From Mesorhizobium sp. M00.F.Ca.ET.216.01.1.1 (GTDB taxonomy: Bacteria > Pseudomonadota > Alphaproteobacteria > Rhizobiales > Rhizobiaceae), in the NCBI RefSeq assembly GCF_004010325.2, contig NZ_SADR02000025.1, positions 1 to 64,000 on the forward strand: 64,000 nucleotides of DNA, written 5' to 3'. Position numbers and translations under genes: made by a program. Under the pieces are notes generated by a model. The model was not told the origin of the DNA and searched no databases. It was given only the letters and a program-made list of their open reading frames with translations. Numbering within the stretch: position 1 is the stretch's first letter; every line of letters starts with the position of its first letter. Below, one piece after another: positions 34,123 to 42,837 of this stretch.

Positions 34123-34197
34123 CATATCCTGTGACAAGATGATTTTGCGACGTCACGGCGCTGTTGAGCGGGGCGACGCCGGCGGAAGAGGGGTGCG

Positions 34198-35052
34198 ATG
34201 GATCCGATTTCGAAATTCCTGATCGGCTACAAGATTCCGATAGGGGCTTGGGGGAAAGCCTTCTTCGGCTTTCTGACGGATAATTTCGACACCGTCTTCA
34301 GGGCCTTCTCCAACGGCCTCAATTTCCTACTCGACGGGCTGGTCGACGGACTTCTGCTGGTGCCGCCGGTCCTCGTCATCGCGGTGGTCGCGCTGCTCGC
34401 CTATTTCCTGCAACGCTCGAAGGCGCTCGCCGTCGCGGTCTTCCTCGGATTGCTGTTCATCCTCAACCAGAACCTCTGGAAGCAGACGGTGGAGACGCTG
34501 GTGCTGGTGGTTGCCGCCGCCGCCGCCTCGATGGCCATTGGTGTGCCGCTCGGCATCTGGGCCGCGCACAAGCCGAAAGTCTACCGCTTCATGCTGCCGG
34601 TGCTCGACCTGATGCAGACGCTGCCGACCTTCGTCTACCTGATCCCGGTGCTGACCTTGTTCGGCCTTGGCAACGCACCCGGTCTCATCGTCACCATCAT
34701 CTTCGTCATCCCGACTCCGGTTCGTCTTACGCATCTCGGCGTCACTTCGGTGCCGAAATCGATCGTCGAGGCAGGCGAAGCGTTCGGCGCAACCAAAAGA
34801 CAGCTTCTCTGGAAGGTCGAACTGCCTTCGGCGCTGCCCACCATCATGGCGGGCTTGACCCAGTCGATCATGCTTTCGCTGTCGATGGTGGTGTTCGCAG
34901 CCCTCATCGGCGCCGGCGGTCTCGGCACCGAAATCAACCGGGCGCTTGGTTCGCGCAGGATCGACCTCGGGCTTGAGGCCGGCCTGGCAATCGTCGTGCT
35001 CGCCATCGTGCTCGACCGGATGACGCGTATTGGCGTTGGAGGCAAGAAATGA
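34198..35052 (+). CDS. choW: Choline ABC transporter permease ChoW
   Basis: The 284-aa inner-membrane protein has five to six membrane segments and the permease EAA-loop pattern near residue 195 (IVEAGEAFGATKRQLLWKV). The family feature VLDLMQTLPTFVYLIPVLTLFGLGN matches OpuAB/ProW-type betaine and choline permeases. It pairs with ChoV and receives choline from ChoX. Its stop overlaps the choV start (ATGA), so subunit ratio is set by coupling. Confidence 0.92.
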   Translation: MDPISKFLIGYKIPIGAWGKAFFGFLTDNFDTVFRAFSNGLNFLLDGLVDGLLLVPPVLVIAVVALLAYFLQRSKALAVAVFLGLLFILNQNLWKQTVETLVLVVAAAAASMAIGVPLGIWAAHKPKVYRFMLPVLDLMQTLPTFVYLIPVLTLFGLGNAPGLIVTIIFVIPTPVRLTHLGVTSVPKSIVEAGEAFGATKRQLLWKVELPSALPTIMAGLTQSIMLSLSMVVFAALIGAGGLGTEINRALGSRRIDLGLEAGLAIVVLAIVLDRMTRIGVGGKK

Positions 35053-36230
35053 CCATCGCGGTTGATTTCAGGAATGTCGACATCATGTTCGGCCAGGACC
35101 AGGCTGGCGCGCTGGCGATGGTCGATGCAGGCGCGACCCGCGCTGAGATCCTCGAAAAGACCGGCAATGTGCTGGGCTGCGCCGGCGCCAGCCTGACCGT
35201 GCATGAAGGCGAGATCTCGGTGCTGATGGGCCTGTCCGGCTCCGGCAAATCGACGCTGCTCAGGGCCGTCAACCGGCTGAATGTCGTTTCCCGCGGCCAG
35301 GTCCTGGTCAAGGACGGCGACGGCACGGTCGATGTCGTCACCTGCGATGAGGCGACGCTGAGAAGGCTGCGGCAGAAACAGGTCGCCATGGTGTTCCAGC
35401 AGTTCGGCCTGCTGCCGTGGCGCACTGTGGAGGAGAATGTCGGCCTCGGCCTCGAGCTCGCCGGCACGCCGGAAGCCGAGCGCAAAGAGCGCGTCAGGAA
35501 GCAGCTGGAACTCGTCCACCTCGACCAGTGGTCGAAGAAATACGCGCATGAGCTCTCCGGCGGCATGCAGCAACGGGTCGGGCTGGCGCGCGCCTTTGCC
35601 ACAGAGGCGCCGATCCTGTTGATGGACGAGCCGTTCTCGGCGCTCGATCCGCTGATCCGGACCAAGCTGCAGGACGAGCTGCTGCAGCTTCAGGCGAAGC
35701 TGAAGAAGACCATCATTTTCGTCAGCCACGACCTCGAGGAGGCGCTGAAGATCGGCACCCACATCACGATCATGGAAGGTGGGCGCATCGTGCAGACCGG
35801 CGCACCGGAAGACATCGTGCTGCGACCCGCCAACGACTATGTCCGCGACTTCATCGCCAATGTGAACCCGCTCTCGGTGCTGACCGCGTGGAACGTCATG
35901 CGCGACCGCCGCGACCTCGAACATGGCGAAGATGGCTGGGTGTGGCTCGACCGGCGCAAGACGACGCGCTTCAAGATCGACGAGCACGGGCTGGTGGCGG
36001 CGGCGGAGCGCGACGGCAAGCCGGCAGTCTGGGTGTCCTGCGCCGATGTCGAAGCCCAGCCCGAGGAGACGGCGCAGGTGTTCTGGGCCAATCCCGGCAC
36101 CTCGCTGAAGACCGTGATGCTGGCCATGCACCGCTCGCAGACAGCACCCGTGGCGTTGTTCGACGACCAGTCGCGGTTCGTCGGCGCGATCGGGATAAGG
36201 GACGTGCTGTCAGCCGTGTTGCGGCGGTAG
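35049..36230 (+). CDS. choV: Choline ABC transporter ATPase ChoV
   Basis: The 393-aa ATPase has Walker A LMGLSGSGKSTLLRA, signature HELSGGMQQRVGLARA and Walker B ILLMDEPFSALDPL. After the core, a C-terminal ~110-residue region with a CBS-like pattern (ALFDDQSRFVGAIGIRDVL) probably senses ionic strength or nucleotides, as in OpuA-type ATPases. It powers choline uptake for betaine synthesis. The start codon overlaps the choW stop. A palindromic repeat lies downstream. Confidence 0.92.
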   Translation: MTIAVDFRNVDIMFGQDQAGALAMVDAGATRAEILEKTGNVLGCAGASLTVHEGEISVLMGLSGSGKSTLLRAVNRLNVVSRGQVLVKDGDGTVDVVTCDEATLRRLRQKQVAMVFQQFGLLPWRTVEENVGLGLELAGTPEAERKERVRKQLELVHLDQWSKKYAHELSGGMQQRVGLARAFATEAPILLMDEPFSALDPLIRTKLQDELLQLQAKLKKTIIFVSHDLEEALKIGTHITIMEGGRIVQTGAPEDIVLRPANDYVRDFIANVNPLSVLTAWNVMRDRRDLEHGEDGWVWLDRRKTTRFKIDEHGLVAAAERDGKPAVWVSCADVEAQPEETAQVFWANPGTSLKTVMLAMHRSQTAPVALFDDQSRFVGAIGIRDVLSAVLRR

Positions 36231-36308
36231 CCGCTGCCTTTAAGAAGGGCGGTCAGGTCGTGCATCCAATTGGACGCACAAATACTCTCTAACACTATTG
36301 AATCTAGG

Positions 36309-36350
36309 CATCATGCCTTCTGAAATCGATACCGATTTTCAGGCCGATGC
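36309..36350. repeat. Intergenic palindrome between choV and the persulfide dioxygenase
   Basis: Outer arms GCATC and GATGC and inner CTGAAATCG versus CGATTTTCAG form an imperfect palindrome. It resembles the palindrome at 33991-34028 in its AAATCG/CGATTT core, so both may belong to one dispersed family. Confidence 0.5.
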
Positions 36351-36404
36351 GGTAGGATTGACCTGTAGCCGCGCGGATAGCTGCGCACAGGGCAGGGTGA
36401 CGAG

Positions 36405-37442
36405 ATGATCTTCCGTCAGCTCTTCGACCAGGTTTCAGGCACCTATTCCTATCTGCTTGCCAGCCGCAAGGGTGGCGAGGCCCTGATCATCGATCCGGTG
36501 CTGGAGAAGGTCGACCGCTATCTCCAGCTCGTGCGCGAGCTCGATCTCAGGCTGGTCAAGGCGGTGGACACGCACCTGCACGCCGACCACATCACCGGCC
36601 TCGGCGCACTGCGCGACAAGACCCAGTGCGTCACGGTGATGGGTGAGCAGACCAAGGCGGACGTGGTCTCGATGCGGCTTTCCGATGGCGACAAGCTGGC
36701 CATCGAGGGGCTGGCGCTCGACGTGATCTACACACCCGGCCACACCGACGATTCCTACAGCTTCATCTTGCTGGACCGGGTATTCACCGGTGATACACTA
36801 CTGATCCGCGGTACCGGCCGCACCGACTTCCAGAATGGCGATCCGCGGCAGCAATACGAGTCGATCTTCGGCCGCCTGCTCAAGCTTCCCAATGAGACGC
36901 TGATCTATCCGGCGCATGACTACAAGGGCGAGACTGTCTCGACCATCGGCGAGGAAAAGGCCTTCAACCCGCGCCTGCAAGTGAAGTCGATGGAAGAATA
37001 CGTCGAGATCATGAACAATCTGAAGCTTGCCAACCCGAAAATGATGGATGTCGCCGTGCCGGCGAACATGAAGGTCGGCCTGCATCAGGAAGAGATCGCG
37101 CGGCGCGGATGGGCAGTCACTGCCGTGGAGGCGCTTGCTCTCGTCGGCAAGCCCGATGTCGCGCTGATCGACCTGCGCGAGCACTCTGAGCGAGAACGGC
37201 ACGGTATCATCCCGGGGGCGATACATCTACCCTATACGCGGTTGCAGGAGAACATCGCTGCGGGCGGCATGCTGCATGAGCTCGCCAGGTCGACCAGCAA
37301 GCAACTGCTGTTTTATTGCGCCTTCGGCGAACGCTCAGCCATGGCGGTTCAGGCGGCACAGGATGCAGGGGTTGCGTCGGCCGGCCACATCGAAGGCGGC
37401 ATCGATGCGTGGAAAAAGGCCGGCGGCCCGATCATGCGTTAG
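36405..37442 (+). CDS. Persulfide dioxygenase-like metallo-beta-lactamase fold protein fused to rhodanese
   Basis: The 345-aa product joins an ETHE1-like MBL-fold domain (residues 1-220; metal motif THLHADH at 56-62, TPGHTDDS at 110-117, YPAHDYKG) to a C-terminal rhodanese domain (225-345). The catalytic Cys is at about 305 in FYCAFGERS. The first domain would oxidise persulfide to sulfite with iron and oxygen. The second would transfer sulfane sulfur, for example to thiosulfate or glutathione. Such fusions belong to sulfide/persulfide detoxification. No sulfide quinone reductase gene lies near it. The start is ATG 36405. Confidence 0.85.
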   Translation: MIFRQLFDQVSGTYSYLLASRKGGEALIIDPVLEKVDRYLQLVRELDLRLVKAVDTHLHADHITGLGALRDKTQCVTVMGEQTKADVVSMRLSDGDKLAIEGLALDVIYTPGHTDDSYSFILLDRVFTGDTLLIRGTGRTDFQNGDPRQQYESIFGRLLKLPNETLIYPAHDYKGETVSTIGEEKAFNPRLQVKSMEEYVEIMNNLKLANPKMMDVAVPANMKVGLHQEEIARRGWAVTAVEALALVGKPDVALIDLREHSERERHGIIPGAIHLPYTRLQENIAAGGMLHELARSTSKQLLFYCAFGERSAMAVQAAQDAGVASAGHIEGGIDAWKKAGGPIMR

Positions 37443-37477
37443 GACCTGCGCCCAGAGGCTGTTTCCGAATATGGAGT

Positions 37478-39523
37478 TCAGCTCAGCCCGATGCGTTTGG
37501 CGCCTTGCCTGAACAGGGCTTGGGCTTCCGGTTCGAACCGGAAGGTGCCGATGAAATCATCGGCGCAGTAATGCGGCAGCGTCTTGCGGATGGCGGCGGC
37601 AAAGGTTTTCGCCTCGTCAAGCCGCCCCGCCAGCGCCAGGCAATGGGCGGCTATCGCCAGGATGACGAGATGGGCGTTGGGGCGGGCCGCCGCTTTCAGG
37701 GCCCATTCGGAGGCCTCGTCGAACTGGCCGAGCCGGGCAAGGGACATGGCGCGGGCGCCGAGCATGCCGAACAGCAACGGATCGAACGGGCTCAGATGGC
37801 GCGAATGGTCGGATGATCCGATCGCGGACTTTGGGTCGCCTGACTGGGAATGCACGAAGGAAAGCGCGTAATGGCCGAGCGCGAAATTCGGGCTTAGGTC
37901 CACGGCTCTTTCCAGCTCGAGGAGGGACCCGTCCTGCTCGCCGCGCAGCCACAGCGCCCGGCCCATGGCCCAGTGCGCAGCCGGATTGTGGTCGTCGACC
38001 AGGAGGCTCTGGCCGGCGCTTTCGAAGGCAAGAGCGCTTTCCTGTTCGCGATCGCCCCAGCGCTGAAAAGCATTCTGCCAATGAGTGAAGGAGAGGCCGG
38101 CATAGGCGCGAGCAAAGGTCGGATCCTGCTTCAGGGCCATGCCGAAGAACTGCTGGGCCAGTTCGTTTTCCGTGCGGGTGAAGCGATACATGTGCCAGAG
38201 GCCGCGATGGTAAGCCTCCCAGGCATTCAGCGAATTTGGCGCCTTGAGCATGGCACGGTTGCGCTCGACCGTCGCGATCTCGGCCGAAATCGACGAGACG
38301 ATGCTGTTGCCGATATCGTCGAGGACGACAAAGATGTCGTCGGGCTTGCGTTCGAATGTCTCGGTCCACACGATTCTGGCCGTACGCACCTCGACGAGCT
38401 CGACCGTGACGATGACGCGGCCGGGCAGATTGCGCACGGTCCCGATGGCGACATAATCTACGTTCAGTCGCCGGCCGGCATCCTCCGGCGCGATGTTCTT
38501 TTCCGCCAGGGCAAAGACTGACCCACGGGCAATGACGAAGAAATCCCTCAGCTTGGCAAGACGGGTGATGATGTCATGGGTGAGGCCGTCGGCCAGCCCA
38601 CCGCGAACGCCGCCGGCGTCCTCGACAAACGGCATCACGGCAAGCGAGGCCTTTCTCGAGGTAGTGGCATCGGGATCGGCAAGCACGATTGGTGCTTGGC
38701 GTGCCACAAGCGGAACGGCCGGCCGGGCGCATAGCACCGCATCTTGCTGGCCCCGGATCGCCCGCCATGCCTCGCGAACGGGTCCGAAATCCAGGTCTTC
38801 CGACTGAAAGAGCTGGGTCGCCGCCGCAAGATGTTCCTCGCACGCGCCGATCTGGCCGCGCTGTGCCAGTCTTGTCAGAAGAGCCACATGCGCGCGCCCG
38901 TCGAACGGAGCAAGTTCCAACCATTTTTCGAGATATGGAGACACCTCGTCGGACTCCGCCGGGAGATTGTTGACGAGGTGCTCCAATATGGCGGTGTGGC
39001 ATGCCCTGAAACGGCGGCGTTGCGCGATCAACCAGCTGTTGAAATGCGGGCTACGGTCGATCTCCAGTCCATCGAGGAAGTCGCCGACGAACATCTTGGA
39101 CAGTGCCCGCAACCGCTCGGGAGCGAGCGGCTCGATCCCCTCCGTCGCAGCCGAAGCGATCTCGGTAGCATCGATGGAAACGTCACTCAGATCAAACGCG
39201 ATCGTGTCGCCTGAGGTCTCGATCCTGCGGCGATACGGCTCGTCCAGAATGCCGCGAAGCTTGCTGAGGCACCAGCGAAGCTCGCCCCTCGGATCATTCG
39301 GCACATCCCAGAGAAGCTCGCAGAGGCGGCTGCGTCCGACAGCATGCGGCGCGAGCGCCAGATAGGCGAAGAGCGCGCGCAGCTTGCGCGATGCCGGCAG
39401 CAGCAGCGAAACACCATCGCGGGCAATCGTCAGCGGCCCGAGCAGGCGCACGCAAAGCCCGGCTGTCACACCGTCCAGGCTCGATCGGGCGGATTCGACG
39501 TGCGTTTCCACGCTTGCTCCCAC
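37478..39523 (-). CDS. SARP/BTAD-type regulator with adenylate-cyclase-like middle and TPR tail
   Basis: The 681-aa protein begins with a winged-helix DNA-binding region (LCVRLLGPLTIARDGVSLLL, then ELRWCLSKLRGILDEPYRR) and a BTAD-like helical domain (about 115-260). A segment at 290-410 resembles the TolB/cyclase-associated region (IITRLAKLRDFFVIARGSV, then VDYVAIGTV). TPR repeats run from about 430 to the end (NPAAHWAMGRALWLRGEQDG, AVDLSPNFALGHYALSFVHS). The layout resembles a CadC/AfsR-like one-component regulator. It is divergent from a cysteine-synthase and decarboxylase operon, its likely target. Confidence 0.75.
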   Translation of the reverse strand: MGASVETHVESARSSLDGVTAGLCVRLLGPLTIARDGVSLLLPASRKLRALFAYLALAPHAVGRSRLCELLWDVPNDPRGELRWCLSKLRGILDEPYRRRIETSGDTIAFDLSDVSIDATEIASAATEGIEPLAPERLRALSKMFVGDFLDGLEIDRSPHFNSWLIAQRRRFRACHTAILEHLVNNLPAESDEVSPYLEKWLELAPFDGRAHVALLTRLAQRGQIGACEEHLAAATQLFQSEDLDFGPVREAWRAIRGQQDAVLCARPAVPLVARQAPIVLADPDATTSRKASLAVMPFVEDAGGVRGGLADGLTHDIITRLAKLRDFFVIARGSVFALAEKNIAPEDAGRRLNVDYVAIGTVRNLPGRVIVTVELVEVRTARIVWTETFERKPDDIFVVLDDIGNSIVSSISAEIATVERNRAMLKAPNSLNAWEAYHRGLWHMYRFTRTENELAQQFFGMALKQDPTFARAYAGLSFTHWQNAFQRWGDREQESALAFESAGQSLLVDDHNPAAHWAMGRALWLRGEQDGSLLELERAVDLSPNFALGHYALSFVHSQSGDPKSAIGSSDHSRHLSPFDPLLFGMLGARAMSLARLGQFDEASEWALKAAARPNAHLVILAIAAHCLALAGRLDEAKTFAAAIRKTLPHYCADDFIGTFRFEPEAQALFRQGAKRIGLS

Positions 39524-39708
39524 GCTGGCCAGTCGGCCTCTGCTTTATCACCGAATGTGACAAGGTGCATCAGGCTGCGAATTTCCGCGCCGGATGCTGC
39601 CATTGCCGCATTGCCGGCAAGTCAGGGAATTGTAGTGCGGCAAGGTCTCGAAACCTCGCCGCCCAAGCCGCTGGTTTGTAACCGGCTCGTGACCCGAGGA
39701 GACCAGAC

Positions 39709-40794
39709 ATGTTGCATCAGCAGAAAATCAGAACCACGGCCGGTCGCGGCCGGCTGTTCGACAGCATTCTCGATACAGTCGGCGACACGCCGGTGATCCG
39801 GATCAACAATCTCGGCCCCTCCCATGCGACGATCTATGTCAAGGCCGAGTTCTTCAACCCGGCTGCCTCGGTGAAGGACCGGCTGGCGCTCAACATCATC
39901 GAGGCGGGCGAGCGCAGCGGCACGCTGAAGCCGGGCCAGACCGTCGTCGAGGCAACCAGCGGCAATACCGGCATCGGGCTGGCCATGGTCTGCGCGCAGA
40001 AGGGCTATCCGCTGGTGGTGACGATGGCCGACAGCTTTTCCATCGAACGGCGCAAGCTGATGCGCATGCTGGGTGCCAAGGTGGTGCTGACGCCGCGCGC
40101 CCAGAAGGGCTTCGGCATGTACATGAAGGCGGTCGAACTGGCCGAAGCCAATGGCTGGTTCCTTGCCCGCCAGTTCGAGACGGAGGCGAATGCCGCCATT
40201 CACGAGGCGACGACGGGGCGCGAGATCGTCAATGACTTTGCCGGATCGCGACTTGACTGCTTCGTCACCGGCTATGGGACCGGCGGCACCGTCACAGGTG
40301 TCGGACGCGTGCTGCGCCGGGAACTGCCCGAGATCCGGATCGTGCTCGCTGAACCGGCCAATGCGCAGCTCATCGGCAGCGGCAAGGCACAAGAGCGCGG
40401 CGCTGACGGCGCGCCGGCCGCCAGCCATCCAGCCTTCGAGCCGCATCCGATCCAGGGCTGGACCCCGGATTTCATTCCGGACGTGTTGCAGGAAGCGATC
40501 GACGCCAGCCTCTATGACCAGGTGATACCGATTGCCGGACCCGAAGGCATCAAATGGGCAAGGGCGCTGGCGCAGAAGGAAGGCATTTTCACCGGCATCT
40601 CCGGCGGAGCCACTTTCGCCGTGGCACGCCAGATCGCGGAAAAGGCTTCGCCCGGCTCGGTGATCCTGTGCATGCTTCCCGATACCGGCGAACGCTACAT
40701 GACGACGCCGCTGTTCGACGGCATCGAAGCGGAGATGGATGCGGAGGAGACCGCCCTTTCACTTTCGACGCCCGGGTGTCAATTCGCTGCCTGA
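39709..40794 (+). CDS. cysK: Cysteine synthase (O-acetylserine sulfhydrylase)-family PLP enzyme
   Basis: The 361-aa enzyme has the PLP lysine in NPAASVKDRLAL, the phosphate-contact TSGNTGIGLAMVCA loop, and GYGTGGTVTGVGRVL. It is longer than typical CysK, with a ~20-residue insert (AQERGADGAPAASHP) and an extended tail containing DTGERYMTTPLF. It would make cysteine from O-acetylserine and sulfide, or a beta-substituted alanine if its nucleophile differs. GAGGAGA precedes the ATG. It is followed by a PLP decarboxylase after 17 bp, so the pair may be one pathway. Confidence 0.85.
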   Translation: MLHQQKIRTTAGRGRLFDSILDTVGDTPVIRINNLGPSHATIYVKAEFFNPAASVKDRLALNIIEAGERSGTLKPGQTVVEATSGNTGIGLAMVCAQKGYPLVVTMADSFSIERRKLMRMLGAKVVLTPRAQKGFGMYMKAVELAEANGWFLARQFETEANAAIHEATTGREIVNDFAGSRLDCFVTGYGTGGTVTGVGRVLRRELPEIRIVLAEPANAQLIGSGKAQERGADGAPAASHPAFEPHPIQGWTPDFIPDVLQEAIDASLYDQVIPIAGPEGIKWARALAQKEGIFTGISGGATFAVARQIAEKASPGSVILCMLPDTGERYMTTPLFDGIEAEMDAEETALSLSTPGCQFAA

Positions 40795-40811
40795 CAGAGC
40801 AGGAGACTGGT

Positions 40812-42299
40812 ATGGACGCCGTGCATGAGGCTGCTGGCATGGTGGCCGAAGAGACGCTCGATCCGCTCGACTGGGCCGATGTCCAGGCCCTGTCGCACCG
40901 GATCGTCGACGATGCGGTAGGCTATCTACGCGATGTCCGCGACCGCCCGGTATGGCAGGACATGCCGGCAGCGGTGAAAGACTTCTTCGCCGCACCGCTG
41001 CCGCGCTCGCCGGCACGGCTTACCGACGTCTATGGCGAGGTCGCCCGGACGGTGATGTCCTATCCGATGGGCAACATCCATCCGCGCTTCTGGTCTTGGT
41101 ACATGGGGTCGAGCAACTTCACCGGCGCGCTCGGCGATTTCCTGGCGGCAGTCCAGGGCTCGAACCTTGGCGGCGGCAACCATGCCGCCGGGCTGATGGA
41201 CGGCCAGGTGGTCAACTGGTGCAAAGAGATGATGGGCTTTCCCGCTTCGGCCAGCGGCACGCTGGTCAGCGGCGGCTCGATGGCCAACATCATCGGGCTG
41301 ACCGTGGCCCGCAACGCCAAGGCAGGCATCGACGTGCGCGAGCACGGCGTCGCGGCAATCGAGAAGCCGCTGCGTTTCTATGGCTCGGACCAGCTTCACT
41401 CCTGCCACCGCAAGGCGATGGAAGCGCTCGGCCTCGGCAACCGGGCGCTGCGCCGCATTGCGACGGATGCCGGAATGCGGATCGACATCGGGGCGTTGCG
41501 GGTAGCGATCGCCGAGGATCGCAAGGCTGGCTTCCGGCCGGCCTGCGTGATCGGCACGGCAGGCACCGTGAACACCGGAGCGATCGACGATCTGCAGGCG
41601 CTCGCCAAACTGGCGGCGGAGGAAGACCTCTGGTTCCATGTCGATGGTTGCATTGGCGCGCTGATCGCAATCGCACCTGAGAATGCATCTCTGGTCGCCG
41701 GCATCGAACGCGCCGATTCGATCGCGCTCGATCCGCACAAATGGCTGCACGCGCCGTTCGAGGCCGGCTGTGCGCTGGTCCGGGACGCATCGGCGCATCG
41801 CGGCACCTTCGCGGTGACGCCGGAATATCTGGAATCGACGCCTCGCGGCCTCGCGTCCGGCCAGTGGCTGCACGATTACGGCTTGCAGACGACACGGGGC
41901 TTCCGCGCGCTCAAGGTCTGGATGGCATTGAAGGAGCATGGCATCGACAAGTTCGGCCGGCTGATCGACCAGAACATCGCTCAAGCCAGATATCTGGCCT
42001 CCCTGATCGCGGCCGAACCGGCACTCGAACTGATGGCGCAGACCACCGTCAACATCGTCTGCTTCCGCCATCGCGCCAAGGGGCTGTCGGCCGAGCGGCT
42101 GAAAGTCTTCAACACCGAGATCATGCTGAGGCTGCAGGAAGAGGGCATCGCAGCCATTTCCGACACGACAGTGCACGGCCAGCACTGCCTCAGGGTGGCG
42201 ATCACCAATCACCGGACCCTGCGTGACGATCTGGAGCTTCTGGTGCGCGAAACGATCCGCATTGGCAAAGAGATCATAGGCGGGGCTGCCTTACTCTGA
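40812..42299 (+). CDS. Group II PLP-dependent decarboxylase (aromatic/glutamate decarboxylase type)
   Basis: The 495-aa enzyme belongs to the AADC/GAD family, with the PLP lysine in LDPHKWLHAP, substrate-side NIHPRFWSWYMGSSN, and the VSGGSMANI loop. These enzymes remove the alpha-carboxyl of an amino acid. It is 17 bp downstream of cysK, with AGGAGA eleven bases upstream of its ATG, so the two are co-translated. If the upstream enzyme makes a beta-substituted alanine, this one would make the corresponding amine. That pathway is an inference, and the amino-acid substrate is unknown. Confidence 0.82.
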   Translation: MDAVHEAAGMVAEETLDPLDWADVQALSHRIVDDAVGYLRDVRDRPVWQDMPAAVKDFFAAPLPRSPARLTDVYGEVARTVMSYPMGNIHPRFWSWYMGSSNFTGALGDFLAAVQGSNLGGGNHAAGLMDGQVVNWCKEMMGFPASASGTLVSGGSMANIIGLTVARNAKAGIDVREHGVAAIEKPLRFYGSDQLHSCHRKAMEALGLGNRALRRIATDAGMRIDIGALRVAIAEDRKAGFRPACVIGTAGTVNTGAIDDLQALAKLAAEEDLWFHVDGCIGALIAIAPENASLVAGIERADSIALDPHKWLHAPFEAGCALVRDASAHRGTFAVTPEYLESTPRGLASGQWLHDYGLQTTRGFRALKVWMALKEHGIDKFGRLIDQNIAQARYLASLIAAEPALELMAQTTVNIVCFRHRAKGLSAERLKVFNTEIMLRLQEEGIAAISDTTVHGQHCLRVAITNHRTLRDDLELLVRETIRIGKEIIGGAALL

Positions 42300-42368
42300 C
42301 CGGCGGCTGCCAGGCAGCGATCCCCTCGTCCGGCTCAGCCGCCGGTTGCGATGCGCTGCCGGAAGCGG

Positions 42369-42764
42369 TTAGGCGCCTTCGACCGGCCCTTCGGTGACGG
42401 GAAGCGGCGCGCCGGGAAGATAGAGCAGGATGGGGCGAATCTCGTAGACAGCAGTGGGGTTGGCGCGCCGCAGGTCGCGCGCTGCAGCTATGGCCTCATC
42501 GCGCGTGGCGCAGTCGAGGACATAGAAGCCCAGCAGCTGTTCCTTGGTCTCGGCAAAGGGACCATCGGTGATCATGCCGTCTCCCGGACCGCGCAGCGTG
42601 ACGGCGCCAGCGGTCGGGCCGAGCCTGGCTGCCGGCCCGAGCGCTCCCTCGCGGGTCAACCGGTCATGGACCTTGTGCAATTCGCCCATCAGCGCCGCAT
42701 CCTCCTGCGGCGTCCAGGACTGGACCGTCTGTTCGACGTGGTAGGCCAGGATAGCGTAAAACAT
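42369..42764 (-). CDS. YciI/DGPF-domain protein
   Basis: The 131-aa protein carries the DGPF signature (MITDGPFAETKEQLLGFYVL) and the YciI-fold opening MFYAILAYHVEQ. DGPF proteins often accompany extracytoplasmic sigma factors, but none lies here. Their biochemical role is unknown. It is a single gene converging on the decarboxylase, with a 69-bp gap. Confidence 0.8.
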   Translation of the reverse strand: MFYAILAYHVEQTVQSWTPQEDAALMGELHKVHDRLTREGALGPAARLGPTAGAVTLRGPGDGMITDGPFAETKEQLLGFYVLDCATRDEAIAAARDLRRANPTAVYEIRPILLYLPGAPLPVTEGPVEGA

Positions 42765-42837
42765 GAAGCGGTTTCCTCGTGCCGATCGGTCGCACTATGG
42801 CAAGGATGAAGTGGTCGATCCAGCCCCGGCGTTCGGT

